64,000 bases of DNA. It comes from Aulostomus chinensis (lineage: Eukaryota; Chordata; Actinopteri; Syngnathiformes; Aulostomidae). The translations under genes and the position numbers were made by a program. Every line of letters begins with the position of its first letter. Position 1 is the stretch's first letter. The notes below the pieces were generated by a model. It saw only the letters and a list, made by a program, of their open reading frames with translations. It did no database searches and was not told the origin of the DNA. Below are positions 33,070 through 46,900 of the stretch, piece after piece. The stretch covers positions 1 through 64,000 of the forward strand of contig JBBMOA010000047.1 of the NCBI GenBank assembly GCA_037954235.1. The letters run 5' to 3'.

Positions 33070-34975
33070 GAGAAGGCCAAAATGAACACTTCATGCAAAA
33101 CTCCTGTATTTTGATGAAAACTCACTGAAATCCACCTGTAACTTCAAGTTTATGCATCTTTCTATGCTTTCAGGTGGAAACTTGACTGAAAACTCAATTT
33201 GAACAAAAATTATGGCTGTTTTGTGTCGCAGGTCACAAATAGTGTTTTCTCAGCGAGAGAAGGCCAAAATGAACACTTCATGCAAAACTCCTGTATTTTG
33301 ATGAAAACTCACTGAAATCCACCTGTAACTTCAAGTTTATGCATCTTTCTATGCTTTCAGGTGGAAACTTGACTGAAAACTCAATTTGAACAAAAATCAT
33401 GGCTGTTTTGTGTCGCAGGTCACAAATAGTGTTTTCTCAGCGAGAGAAGGCCAAAATGAACACTTCATGCAAAACTCCTGTATTTTGATGAAAACTCACT
33501 GAAATCAAGCTGTAACTTCAAGTTTATGCATCTTTCTATGCTTTCAGGTTGAAACTTGACTGAAAACTCACTTTGAACAAAAGTTAGAGCATTTTTGTAT
33601 CACAGGTCACAAATAGTGTTTTCTCAGCGAGAGAAGGCCAAAATGAACACTTCATGCAAAACTCCTGTATTTTGATGAAAACTCACTGAAATCCACCTGT
33701 AACTTCAAGTTTATGCATCTTTCTATGCTTTCAGGTGGAAACTTGACTGAAAACTCAATTTGAACAAAAATTATGGCTGTTTTGTGTCGCAGGTCACAAA
33801 TAGTGTTTTCTCAGCGAGAGAAGGCCAAAATGAACACTTCATGCAAAACTCCTGTATTTTGATGAAAACTCACTGAAATCCACCTGTAACTTCAAGTTTA
33901 TGCATCTTTCTATGCTTTCAGGTGGAAACTTGACTGAAAACTCAATTTGAACAAAAATCATGGCTGTTTTGTGTCGCAGGTCACAAATAGTGTTTTCTCA
34001 GCGAGAGAAGGCCAAAATGAACACTTCATGCAAAACTCCTGTATTTTGATGAAAACTCACTGAAATCAAGCTGTAACTTCAAGTTTATGCATCTTTCTAT
34101 GCTTTCAGGTTGAAACTTGACTGAAAACTCACTTTGAAGAAAAGTTAGAGCATTTTTGTATCACAGGTCACAAATAGTGTTTTCTCAGCGAGAGAAGGCC
34201 AAAATGAACACTTCATGCAGAACTCCTGTATTTTGATGAAAACTCACTGAAATCAAGCTGTTACTTCAAGTTTTTGAATCTTTCTATGCTTTCAGGTTGA
34301 AACTTGACTGAAAACTCACTTTGAACAAAAGTTAGAGCATTTTTGTATCACAGGTCACAAATAGTGTTTTCTCAGCGAGAGAAGGCCAAAATGAACACTT
34401 CATGCAAAACTCCTGTATTTTGATGAAAACTCACTGAAATCCACCTGTAACTTCAAGTTTATGCATCTTTCTATGCTTTCAGGTGGAAACTTGACTGAAA
34501 ACTCAATTTGAACAAAAATTATGGCTGTTTTGTGTCGCAGGTCACAAATAGTGTTTTCTCAGCGAGAGAAGGCCAAAATGAACACTTCATGCAAAACTCC
34601 TGTATTTTGATGAAAACTCACTGAAATCCACCTGTAACTTCAAGTTTATGCATCTTTCTATGCTTTCAGGTGGAAACTTGACTGAAAACTCAATTTGAAC
34701 AAAAATCATGGCTGTTTTGTGTCGCAGGTCACAAATAGTGTTTTCTCAGCGAGAGAAGGCCAAAATGAACACTTCATGCAAAACTCCTGTATTTTGATGA
34801 AAACTCACTGAAATCAAGCTGTAACTTCAAGTTTATGCATCTTTCTATGCTTTCAGGTTGAAACTTGACTGAAAACTCACTTTGAACAAAAGTTAGAGCA
34901 TTTTTGTATCACAGGTCACAAATAGTGTTTTCTCAGCGAGAGAAGGCCAAAATGAACACTTCATGCAAAACTCCT
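33070..34975 (+). repeat. Trimer-HOR block, ~13 monomers, copy 2
   Basis: Partner of the block at 27640-29550, in register at +5,422 bp, with the same trimer order and the same GTTACTTCAAG marker. Trimers continue beyond it to about 37.5 kb, where a further 11-monomer (2,057-bp) offset is seen: the rare CACTGGTCAC variant occurs at 35471 and 37528. Confidence 0.8.
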
Positions 34976-37900
34976 GTATTTTGATGAAAACTCACTGAAA
35001 TCCACCTGTAACTTCAAGTTTATGCATCTTTCTATGCTTTCAGGTGGAAACTTGACTGAAAACTATATTTGAACAAAAATTATGGCTGTTTTGTGTCGCA
35101 GGTCACAAATAGTGTTTTCTCAGCGAGAGAAGGCCAAAATGAACACTTCATGCAAAACTCCTGTATTTTGATGAAAACTCACTGAAATCCACCTGTAACT
35201 TCAAGTTTATGCATCTTTCTATGCTTTCAGGTGGAAACTTGACTGAAAACTCAATTTGAACAAAAATCATGGCTGTTTTGTGTCGCAGGTCACAAATAGT
35301 GTTTTCTCAGCGAGAGAAGGCCAAAATGAACACTTCATGCAAAACTCCTGTATTTTGATGAAAACTCACTGAAATCAAGCTGTAACTTCAAGTTTATGCA
35401 TCTTTCTATGCTTTCAGGTTGAAACTTGACTGAAAACTCACTTTGAAGAAAAGTTAGAGCATTTTTGTATCACTGGTCACAAATAGTGTTTTCTCAGCGA
35501 GAGAAGGCCAAAATGAACACTTCATGCAGAACTCCTGTATTTTGATGAAAACTCACTGAAATCAAGCTGTTACTTCAAGTTTTTGAATCTTTCTATGCTT
35601 TCAGGTTGAAACTTGACTGAAAACTCACTTTGAACAAAAGTTAGAGCATTTTTGTATCACAGGTCACAAATAGCGTTTTCTCAGCGAGAGAAGGCCAAAA
35701 TGAACACTTCATGCAGAACTCCTGTATTTTGATGAAAACTCACTGAAATCAAGCTGTAACTTCAAGTTTATGCATCTTTCTAGCCTTTCAGGTTGAAAAT
35801 TGACTGAAAACTCACTTTGAACAAAAGTTATGGCTGTTTTGTGTCGCAGGTCACAAATAGTGTTTTCTCAGCGAGAGAAGGCCAAAATGAACACTTCATG
35901 CAAAACTCCTGTATTTTGATGAAAACTCACTGAAATCCACCTGTAACTTCAAGTTTATGCATCTTTCTATGCTTTCAGGTGGAAACTTGACTGAAAACTC
36001 AATTTGAACAAAAATTATGGCTGTTTTGTGTCGCAGGTCACAAATAGTGTTTTCTCAGCGAGAGAAGGCCAAAATGAACACTTCATGCAAAACTCCTGTA
36101 TTTTGATGAAAACTCACTGAAATCCACCTGTAACTTCAAGTTTATGCATCTTTCTATGCTTTCAGGTGGAAACTTGACTGAAAACTCAATTTGAACAAAA
36201 ATCATGGCTGTTTTGTGTCGCAGGTCACAAATAGTGTTTTCTCAGCGAGAGAAGGCCAAAATGAACACTTCATGCAAAACTCCTGTATTTTGATGAAAAC
36301 TCACTGAAATCAAGCTGTAACTTCAAGTTTATGCATCTTTCAATGCTTTCAGGTTGAAACTTGACTGAAAACTCACTTTGAAGAAAAGTTAGAGCATTTT
36401 TGTATCACAGGTCACAAATAGTGTTTTCTCAGCGAGAGAAGGCCAAAATGAACACTTCATGCAGAACTCCTGTATTTTGATGAAAACTCACTGAAATCAA
36501 GCTGTTACTTCAAGTTTTTGAATCTTTCTGTGCTTTCAGGTTGAAACTTGACTGAAAACTCACTTTGAACAAAAGTTAGAGCATTTTTGTATCACAGGTC
36601 ACAAATAGCGTTTTCTCAGCGAGAGAAGGCCAAAATGAACACTTCATGCAGAACTCCTGTATTTTGATGAAAACTCACTGAAATCAAGCTGTAACTTCAA
36701 GTTTATGCATCTTTCTAGCCTTTCAGGTTGAAAATTGACTGAAAACTCACTTTGAACAAAAGTTATGGCTGTTTTGTGTCCCACGTCACAAATAGCGTTT
36801 TCTCAGCGAGAGAAGGCCAAAATGAACACTTCATGCAAAACTCCTGTATTTTGATGAAAACTCACTGAAATCAAGCTGTAACTTCAAGTTTATGCATCTT
36901 TCTATGCTTTCAGGTTGAAACTTGACTGAAAACTCACTTTGAACAAAAGTTAGAGCATTTTTGTATCACAGGTCACAAATAGTGTTTTCTCAGCGAGAGA
37001 AGGCCAAAATGAACACTTCATGCAAAACTCCTGTATTTTGATGAAAACTCACTGAAATCCACCTGTAACTTCAAGTTTATGCATCTTTCTATGCTTTCAG
37101 GTGGAAACTTGACTGAAAACTCAATTTGAACAAAAATTATGGCTGTTTTGTGTCGCAGGTCACAAATAGTGTTTTCTCAGCGAGAGAAGGCCAAAATGAA
37201 CACTTCATGCAAAACTCCTGTATTTTGATGAAAACTCACTGAAATCCACCTGTAACTTCAAGTTTATGCATCTTTCTATGCTTTCAGGTGGAAACTTGAC
37301 TGAAAACTCAATTTGAACAAAAATCATGGCTGTTTTGTGTCGCAGGTCACAAATAGTGTTTTCTCAGCGAGAGAAGGCCAAAATGAACACTTCATGCAAA
37401 ACTCCTGTATTTTGATGAAAACTCACTGAAATCAAGCTGTAACTTCAAGTTTATGCATCTTTCTATGCTTTCAGGTTGAAACTTGACTGAAAACTCACTT
37501 TGAAGAAAAGTTAGAGCATTTTTGTATCACTGGTCACAAATAGTGTTTTCTCAGCGAGAGAAGGCCAAAATGAACACTTCATGCAGAACTCCTGTATTTT
37601 GATGAAAACTCACTGAAATCAAGCTGTTACTTCAAGTTTTTGAATCTTTCTATGCTTTCAGGTTGAAACTTGACTGAAAACTCACTTTGAACAAAAGTTA
37701 GAGCATTTTTGTATCACAGGTCACAAATAGCGTTTTCTCAGCGAGAGAAGGCCAAAATGAACACTTCATGCAGAACTCCTGTATTTTGATGAAAACTCAC
37801 TGAAATCAAGCTGTAACTTCAAGTTTATGCATCTTTCTAGCCTTTCAGGTTGAAAATTGACTGAAAACTCACTTTGAACAAAAGTTATGGCTGTTTTGTG

Positions 37901-40900
37901 TCCCACGTCACAAATAGCGTTTTCTCAGCGAGAGAAGGCCAAAATGAACACTTCATGCAGAACTCCTGTATTTTGATGAAAACTCACTGAAATCAAGCTG
38001 TAACTTCAAGTTCATGCATCTTTCTATGCTTTCAGGTTGAAACTTGACTGAAAACTCATTTTGAACAAAAGTTATGGCTGTTTTGTGTCGCAGGTCACAA
38101 ATAGTGTTTTCTCAGCGAGAGAAGGCCAAAATGAACACTTCATGCAGAACTCCTGTATTTTGATGAAAACTCACTGAAATCCACCTGTAACTTCAAGTGT
38201 ATGCATCTTTCTATGCTTTCAGGTTGAAACTTGACTGAAAACTCACTTTGAAGAAAAGTTAGAGCATTTTTGTATCACAGGTCACACATAGTGTTTTCTC
38301 AGCGAGAGAAGGCCAAAATGAACACTTCATGCAGAACTCCTGTATTTTGATGAAAACTCACTGAAATCAAGCTGTAACTTCAAGTTTATGAATCTTTCTA
38401 TGCTTTCAGGTTGAAACTTGACTGAAAACTCACTTTGAAAAAAAGTTATGGCTGTTTTGTGTCCCACGTCACAAATAGCGTTTTCTCAGCGAGAGAAGGC
38501 CAAAATGAACACTTCATGCAGAACTCCTGTATTTTGATGAAAACTCACTGAAATCAAGCTGTAACTTCAAGTTTATGCATCTTTCTATGCTTTCAGGTTG
38601 AAACTTGACTGAAAACTCACTTTGAAAAAAATTAGAGCATTTTTGTATCACAGGTCACAAATAGCGTTTTCTCAGCGAGAGAAGGCCAAAATGAACACTT
38701 CATGCAGAACTCCTGTATTTTGATGAAAACTCACTGAAATCAAGCTGTAACTTCAAGTTTATGCATCTTTCTAGCCTTTCAGGTTGAAAATTGACTGAAA
38801 ACTCACTTTGAACAAAAGTTATGGCTGTTTTGTGTCCCACGTCACAAATAGCGTTTTCTCAGCGAGAGAAGGCCAAAATGAACACTTCATGCAGAACTCC
38901 TGTATTTTCATGAAAACTCACTGAAATCAAGCTGTAACTTCAAGTTTATGCATCTTTCTATGCTTTCAACTTGAAACTTGACTGAAAACTTAATTTGAAC
39001 AAAAGTTAGAGCATTTTTGTATCACAGGTCACAAATAGTGTTTTCTCAGCGAGAGAAGGCCAAAATGAACACTTCATGCAGAACTCCTGTATTTTGATGA
39101 AAACTCACTGAAATCCACCTGTAACTTCAAGTTTATGCATCTTTCTATGCTTTCAGGTGGAAACTTGACTGAAAACTCAATTTGAACAAAAATTATGGCT
39201 GTTTTGTGTCGCAGGTCACAAATAGTGTTTTCTCAGCGAGAGAAGGCCAAAATGAACACTTCATGCAAAACTCCTGTATTTTGATGAAAACTCACTGAAA
39301 TCCACCTGTAACTTCAACTTTATGCATCTTTCTATGCTTTCAGGTTGAAACTTGACTGAAAACTCACTTTGAACAAAAGTTAGAGCATTTTTGTATCACA
39401 GGTCACAAATAGGTTTTTCTCAGCGAGAGAAGGCCAAAATGAACACTTCATGCAGAACTCCTGTATTTTGATGAAAACTCACTGAAATCCACCTGTAACT
39501 TCAAGTTTATGCATCTTTCTATGCTTTCAGGTTGAAACTTGACTGAAAACTCACTTTGAACAAAAGTTATGGCTGTTTTGTGTCGCAGGTCACAAATAGT
39601 GTTTTCTCAGCGAGAGAAGGCCAAAATGAACACTTCATGCAGAACTCCTGTATTTTGATGAAAACTCACTGAAATCCACCTGTAACTTCAAGTTTATGCA
39701 TCTTTCTATGCTTTCAGGTTGAAACTTGACTGAAAACTCACTTTGAAGAAAAGTTAGAGCATTTTTGTATCACAGGTCACAAATAGTATTTTCTCAGCGA
39801 GAGAAGGCCAAAATGAACACTTCATGCAGAACTCCTGTATTTTGATGAAAACTCACTGAAATCAAGCTGTAACTTCAAGTTTATGCATCTTTCTATGCTT
39901 TCAGGTTGAAACTTGACTGAAAACTCACTTTGAACAAAAGTTATGGCTGTTTTGTATCACAGGTCACAAATAGCGTTTTCTCAGCGAGAGAAGGCCAAAA
40001 TGAACACTTCATGCAGAACTCCTGTATTTTGATGAAAACTCTCTGAAATCAAGCTGTAACTTCAAGTTTATGCATCTTTCTATGCTTTCAGGTTGAAACT
40101 TGACTGAAAACTCACTTTGAAGAAAAGTTAGAGCATTTTTGTATCACAGGTCACAAATAGTGTTTTCTCAGCGAGAGAAGGCCAAAATGAACACTTCATG
40201 CAGAACTCCTGTATTTTGATGAAAACTCACTGAAATCAAGCTGTAACTTCAAGTTTATGCTTCTTTCTATGCTTTCAGGTTGAAACTTGACTGAAAACTC
40301 ACTTTGAAGAAAAGTTAGAGCATTTTTGTATCACAGGTCACAAATAGTGTTTTCTCAGCGAGAGAAGGCCAAAATGAACACTTCATACAGAACTCCTGTA
40401 TTTTGATGAAAACTCACTGAAATCAAGCTGTAACTTCAAGTTTATGCATCTTTCTATGCTTTCAGGTTGAAACTTGACTGAAAACTCACTTTGAAGAAAA
40501 GTTAGAGCATTTTTGTATCACAGGTCACAAATAGTGTTTTCTCAGCGAGAGAAGGCCAAAATGAACACTTCATGCAGAACTCCTGTATTTTGATGAAAAC
40601 TCACTGAAATCCACCTGTAACTTCAAGTTTATGCATCTTTCTATGCTTTCAGGTTGAAACTTGACTGAAAACTCACTTTGAACAAAAGTTATGGCTGTTT
40701 TGTGTCGCAGGTCACAAATAGTGTTTTCTCAGCGAGAGAAGGCCAAAATGAACACTTCATGCAGAACTCCTGTATTTTGATGAAAACTCACTGAAATCCA
40801 CCTGTAACTTCAAGTTTATGCAACTTTCTATGCTTTCAGGTTGAAACTTGACTGAAAATTCACTTTGAAAAAAAGTTAGAGCATTTTTGTATCACAGGTC

Positions 40901-43900
40901 ACAAATAGCGTTTTCTCAGCGAGAGAAGGCCAAAATGAACACTTCATGCAGAACTCCTGTATTTTGATGAAAACTCACTGAAATCAAGCTGTTACTTCAA
41001 GTTTTTGAATCTTTCTATGCTTTCAGGTTGAAACTTGACTGAAAACTCACTTTGAACAAAAGTTAGAGCATTTTTGTATCACAGGTCACAAATAGCGTTT
41101 TCTAAGCGAGAGAAGGCCAAAATGAACACTTCATGCAGAACTCCTGTATTTTGATGAAAACTCACTGAAATCAAGCTGTAACTTCAAGTTTATGCATCTT
41201 TCTAGCCTTTCAGGTTGAAAATTGACTGAAAACTCACTTTGAACAAAAGTTATGGCTGTTTTGTGTCCCACGTCACAAATAGCGTTTTCTCAGCGAGAGA
41301 AGGCCAAAATGAACACTTCATGCAGAACTCCTGTATTTTGATGAAAACTCACTGAAATCAAGCTGTAACTTACAGTTTATGCATCTTTCTAGCCTTTCAG
41401 GTTGAAAATTGAATGAAAACTCACTTTGAACAAAAGTTAGAGCATTTTTGTATCAAAGGTCACAAATAGTGTTTTCTCAGCGAGAGAAGGCCAAAATGAA
41501 CACTTCATGCAGAACTCCTGTATTTTGATGAAAACTCACTGAAATCCACCTGTAACTTCAAGTTCATGCATCTTTCTATGCTTTCAGGTTGAAACTTAAC
41601 TGAAAACTCACTTTGAACAAAAGTTATGGCTGTTTTGTGTCGCAGGTCACAAATAGTGTTTTCTCAGCGAGAGAAGGCCAAAATGAACACTTCATGCAGA
41701 ACTCCTGTATTTTGATGAAAACTCACTGAAATCCACCTGTAACTTCAAGTTTATGCATCTTTCTATGCTTTCAGGTTGAAACTTGACTGAAAACTCACTT
41801 TGAAGAAAAGTTAGAGCATTTTTGTATCACAGGTCACAAATAGTGTTTTCTCAGCGAGAGAAGGCCAAAATGAACACTTCATGCAGAACTCCTGTATTTT
41901 GATGAAAACTCACTGAAATCAAGCTGTAACTTCAAGTTTATGCATCTTTCTATGCTTTCAGGTTGAAACTTGACTGAAAACTCACTTTGAAAAAAAGTTA
42001 TGGCTGTTTTGTGTCCCACGTCACAAATAGCGTTTTCTCAGCGAGAGAAGGCCAAAATGAACACTTCATGCAGAACTCCTGTATTTTGATGAAAACTCAC
42101 TGAAATCAAGCTGTAACTTCAAGTTTATGCATCTTTCTAGCCTTTCAGGTTGAAAATTGACTGAAAACTCACTTTGAACAAAAGTTATGGCTGTTTTGTG
42201 TCCCACGTCACAAATAGCGTTTTCTCAGCGAGAGAAGGCCAAAATGAACACTTCATGCAGAACTCCTGTATTTTGATGAAAACTCACTGAAATCAAGCTG
42301 TAACTTCAAGTTTATGCATCTTTCTATGCTTTCAGGTTGAAACTTGACTGAAAACTTAATTTGAACAAAAGTTAGAGCATTTTTGTATCACAGGTCACAA
42401 ATAGTGTTTTCTCAGCGAGAGAAGGCCAAAATGAACACTTCATGCAGAACTCCTGTATTTTGATGAAAACTCACTGAAATCCACCTGAGACTTCAAGTTT
42501 ATGCATCTTTCTATGCTTTCAGGTGGAAACTTGACTGAAAACTCACTTTGAACAAAAATTATGGCTGTTTTGTGTCGCTGGTCAGAAATAGTGTTTTCTC
42601 AGCGAGAGAAGGCCAAAATGAACACTTCATGCAAAACTCCTGTATTTTGATGAAAACTCACTGAAATCCACCTGTAACTTCAAGTTTATGCATCTTTCTA
42701 TACTTTCAGGTTGAAACTTGACTGAAAACTCACTTTGAAGAAAAGTTAGAGCATTTTTGTATCAAAGGTCCCAAATAGTGTTTTCTCAGCGAGAGAAGGC
42801 CAAAATGAACACTTCATGCAGAACTCCTGTATTTTGATGAAAACTCACTGAAATCAAGCTGTAACTTCAAGTTTTTGAATCTTTCTATGCTTTCAGGTTG
42901 AAACTTGACTGAAAACTCACTTTGAACAAAAGTTAGAGCATTTTTGTATCACAGGTCACAAATAGCGTTTTCTCAGCGAGAGAAGGCCAAAATGAACACT
43001 TCATGCAGAACTCCTGTATTTTGAGGAAAACTCACTGAAATCAAGCTGTAACTTCAAGTTTTATGCATCTTTCTATGCTTTCAGGTTGAAACTTGACTGA
43101 AAACTCACTTTGAACAAAAGTTATGGCTGTTTTGTGTCCCATGTCACAAATAGCGTTTTCTCAGCGAGAGAAGGCCAAAATGAACACTTCATGCAGAACT
43201 CCTGTATTTTGATGAAAACTCACTGAAATCCACCTGTAACTTCAAGTTTATGCATCTTTCTATGCTTTCAGGTTGAAACTTGACTGAAAACTCACTTTGA
43301 AGAAAAGTTAGAGCATTTTTGTATCACAGGTCACAAACAGCGTTTTCTCAGCGAGAGAAGGCCAAAATGAACACTTCATGCAGAACTCCTGTATTTTGAT
43401 GAAAACTCACTGAAATCCACCTGTAACTTCAAGTTTATGCATTTTTCTATGCTTTCAGGTGGAAACTTGACTGAAAACTCACTTTGAACAAAAATTATGG
43501 CTGTTTTGTGTCGCAGGTCACAAATAGTGTTTTCTCAGCGAGAGAAGGCCAAAATGAACACTTCATGCAAAACTCCTGTATTTTGATGAAAACTCACTGA
43601 AATCCACCTGTAACTTCAAGTTTATGCATCTTTCTATGCTTTCAGGTGGAAACTTGACTGAAAACTCAATTTGAACAAAAATTATGGCTGTTTTGTGTCG
43701 CAGGTCACAAATAGTGTTTTCTCAGCGAGAGAAGGCCAAAATGAACACTTCATGAAAAACTCCTGTATTTTGATGAAAACTCACTGAAATCCACCTGTAA
43801 CTTCAAGTTTATGCATCTTTCTATGCTTTCAGGTGGAAACTTGACTGAAAACTCAATTTGAACAAAAATTATGGCTGTTTTGTGTCGCAGGTCACAAATA

Positions 43901-46900
43901 GTGTTTTCTCAGCGAGAGAAGGCCAAAATGAACACTTCATGCAAAACTCCTGTATTTTGATGAAAACTCACTGAAATCCACCTGTAACTTCAAGTTTATG
44001 CATCTTTCTATGCTTTCAGGTTGAAACTTGACTGAAAACTCACTTTGAACAAAAGTTAGAGCATTTTTGTATCACAGGTCACAAATAGCGTTTTCTCAGC
44101 GAGAGAAGGCCAAAATGAACACTTCATGCAGAACTCCTGTATTTTGATGAAAACTCACTGAAATCAACCTGTAACTTCAAGTTGATGCATCTTTCTATGC
44201 TTTCAGGTTGAAACTTGACTGAAAACTCACTTTGAACAAAAGGTATGGCTGTTTTGTGTCCCACGTCACAAATAGCGTTTTCTCAGCGAGAGAAGGCCAA
44301 AATGAACTCTTCATGCAGAACTCCTGTATTTTGATGAAAACTCACTGAAATCAAGCTGTAACTTCAAGTTTATGCATCTTTCTAGCCTTTCAGGTTGAAA
44401 ATTGAATGAAAACTCACTTTCAACAAAAGTTAGAGCATTTTATTATCACAGGTTACAAATAGTGTTTTCTCAGCGAGAGAAGGTCAAAATGAACACTTCA
44501 TGCAGAACTCCTGTATTTTGATGAAAACTCACTGAAATCCACCTGTAACTTCAAGTTTATGCATCTTTCTATGCTTTCAGGTGGAAACTTGACTGAAAAC
44601 TCACTTTGAACAAAAATTATGGCTGTTTTGTGTCGCAGGTCACAAATAGTGTTTTCTCAGCGAGAGAAGGCCAAAATGAACACTTCATGCAAAACTCCTG
44701 TATTTTGATGAAAACTCACTGAAATCCACCTGTAACTTCAAGTTTATGCATCTTTCTATGCTTTCAGGTGGAAACTTGACTGAAAACTCAATTTGAACAA
44801 AAATTATGGCTGTTTTGTGTCGCAGGTCACAAATAGTGTTTTCTCAGCGAGAGAAGGCCAAAATGAACACTTCATGCAAAACTCCTGTATTTTGATGAAA
44901 ACTCACTGAAATCAAGCTGTAACTTCAAGTTTATGCATCTTTCTATGCTTTCAGGTTGAAACGACTGAAAACTCACTTTGAAGAAAAGTTAGAGCATTTT
45001 TGTATCACAGGTCACAAATAGTGTTTTCTCAGCGAGAGAAGGCCAAAATGAACACTTCATGCAGAACTCCTGTATTTTGATGAAAACTCACTGAAATCAA
45101 GCTGTTACTTCAAGTTTTTGAATCTTTCTATGCTTTCAGGTTGAAACTTGACTGAAAACTCACTTTGAACAAAAGTTAGAGCATTCTTGTGTCCCACGTC
45201 ACAAATAGTGTTTTCTCAGCGAGAGAAGGCCAAAATGAACACTTCATGCAGAACTCCTGTATTTTGATGAAAACTCACTGAAATCAAGCTGTAACTTCAA
45301 GTTTATGCATCTTTCTATGCTTTCAGGTTGAAACTTGACTGAAAACTCACTTTGAACAAAAGTTATGGCTGTTTTGTGTCCCACGTCACAAATAGCGTTT
45401 TCTCAGCGAGAGAAGGCCAAAATGAACACTTCATGCAGAACTCCTGTATTTTGATGAAAACTCACTGAAATCAAGCTGTAACTTCAAGTTTATGCATCTT
45501 TCTATGCTTTCAGGTTGAAACTTGACTGAAAACTCACTTTGAAGAAAAGTTAGAGCATTTTTGTATCACAGGTCACAAATAGTGTTTTGTCAGCGAGAGA
45601 AGGCCAAAATGAACACTTCATGCAGAACTCCTGTATTTTGATGAAAACTCACTGAAATCCACCTGTAACTTCAAGTTTATGCATCTTTCTATGCTTTCAG
45701 GTTGAAACTTGACTGAAAACTCACTTTGAACAAAAGTTATGGCTGTTTTGTGTCGAAGGTCACAAATAGTGTTTTCTCAGCGAGAGATGGCCAAAATGAA
45801 CACTTCATGCAGAACTCCTGTATTTTGATTAAAACTCACTGAAATCCACCTGTAACTTCAAGTTTATGCATCTTTCTATGCTTTCAGGTTGAAACTTGAC
45901 TGAAAACTCGCTTTGAAGAAAAGTTAGAGCATTTTTGTATCACAGGTAACAAATAGTGTTTTCTCAGCGAGAGAAGGCCAAAATGAACACTTCATGCAGA
46001 ACTCCTGTATTTTGATGAAAACTCACTGAAATCAAGCTGTAACTTCAAGTTTATGCATCTTTCTATGCTTTCAGGTTGAAACTTGACTGAAAACTCACTT
46101 TGAAGAAAAGTTAGAGCATTTTTGTATCACAGGTCACAAATAGTGTTTTCTCAGCGAGAGAAGGCCAAAATGAACACTTCATGCGGAACACCTGTATTTT
46201 GATGAAAACTCTCTGAAATCAAGCTGTAACTTCAAGTTTATGCATCTTTCTATGCTTTCAGGTTGAAACTTGACTGAAAACTCACTTTGAAGAAAAGTTA
46301 GAGCATTTTTGTATCACAGGTCAAAAATAGTGTTTTCTCAGCGAGAGAAGGCCAAAATGAACACTTCATGCAGAACTCCTGTATTTTGATGAAAACTCAC
46401 TGAAATCAAGCTGTAACTTCAAGTTTATGCATCTTTCTATGCTTTCAGGTTGAAAATTGACTGAAAACTCACTTTGAACAAAAGTTATGGCTGTTTTGTG
46501 TCCCACGTCACAAATAGCGTTTTCTCAGCGAGAGAAGGCCAAAATGAACACTTCATGCAGAACTCCTGTATTTTGATGAAAACTCACTGAAATCAAGCTG
46601 TAACTTCAAGTTTATGCATCTTTCTATGCTTTCAGGTTGAAACTTGACTGAAAACTCACTTTGAAGAAAAGTTAGAGCATTTTTGTATCACAGGTCACAA
46701 ATAGTGTTTTCTCAGCGAGAGAAGGCCAAAATGAACACTTCATGCAGAACTCCTGTATTTTGATGAAAACTCACTGAAATCCACCTGTAACTTCAAGTTT
46801 ATGCATTTTTCTATGCTTTCAGGTGGAAACTTGACTGAAAACTCACTTTGAACAAAAATTATGGCTGTTTTGTGTCGCAGGTCACAAATAGTGTTTTCTC

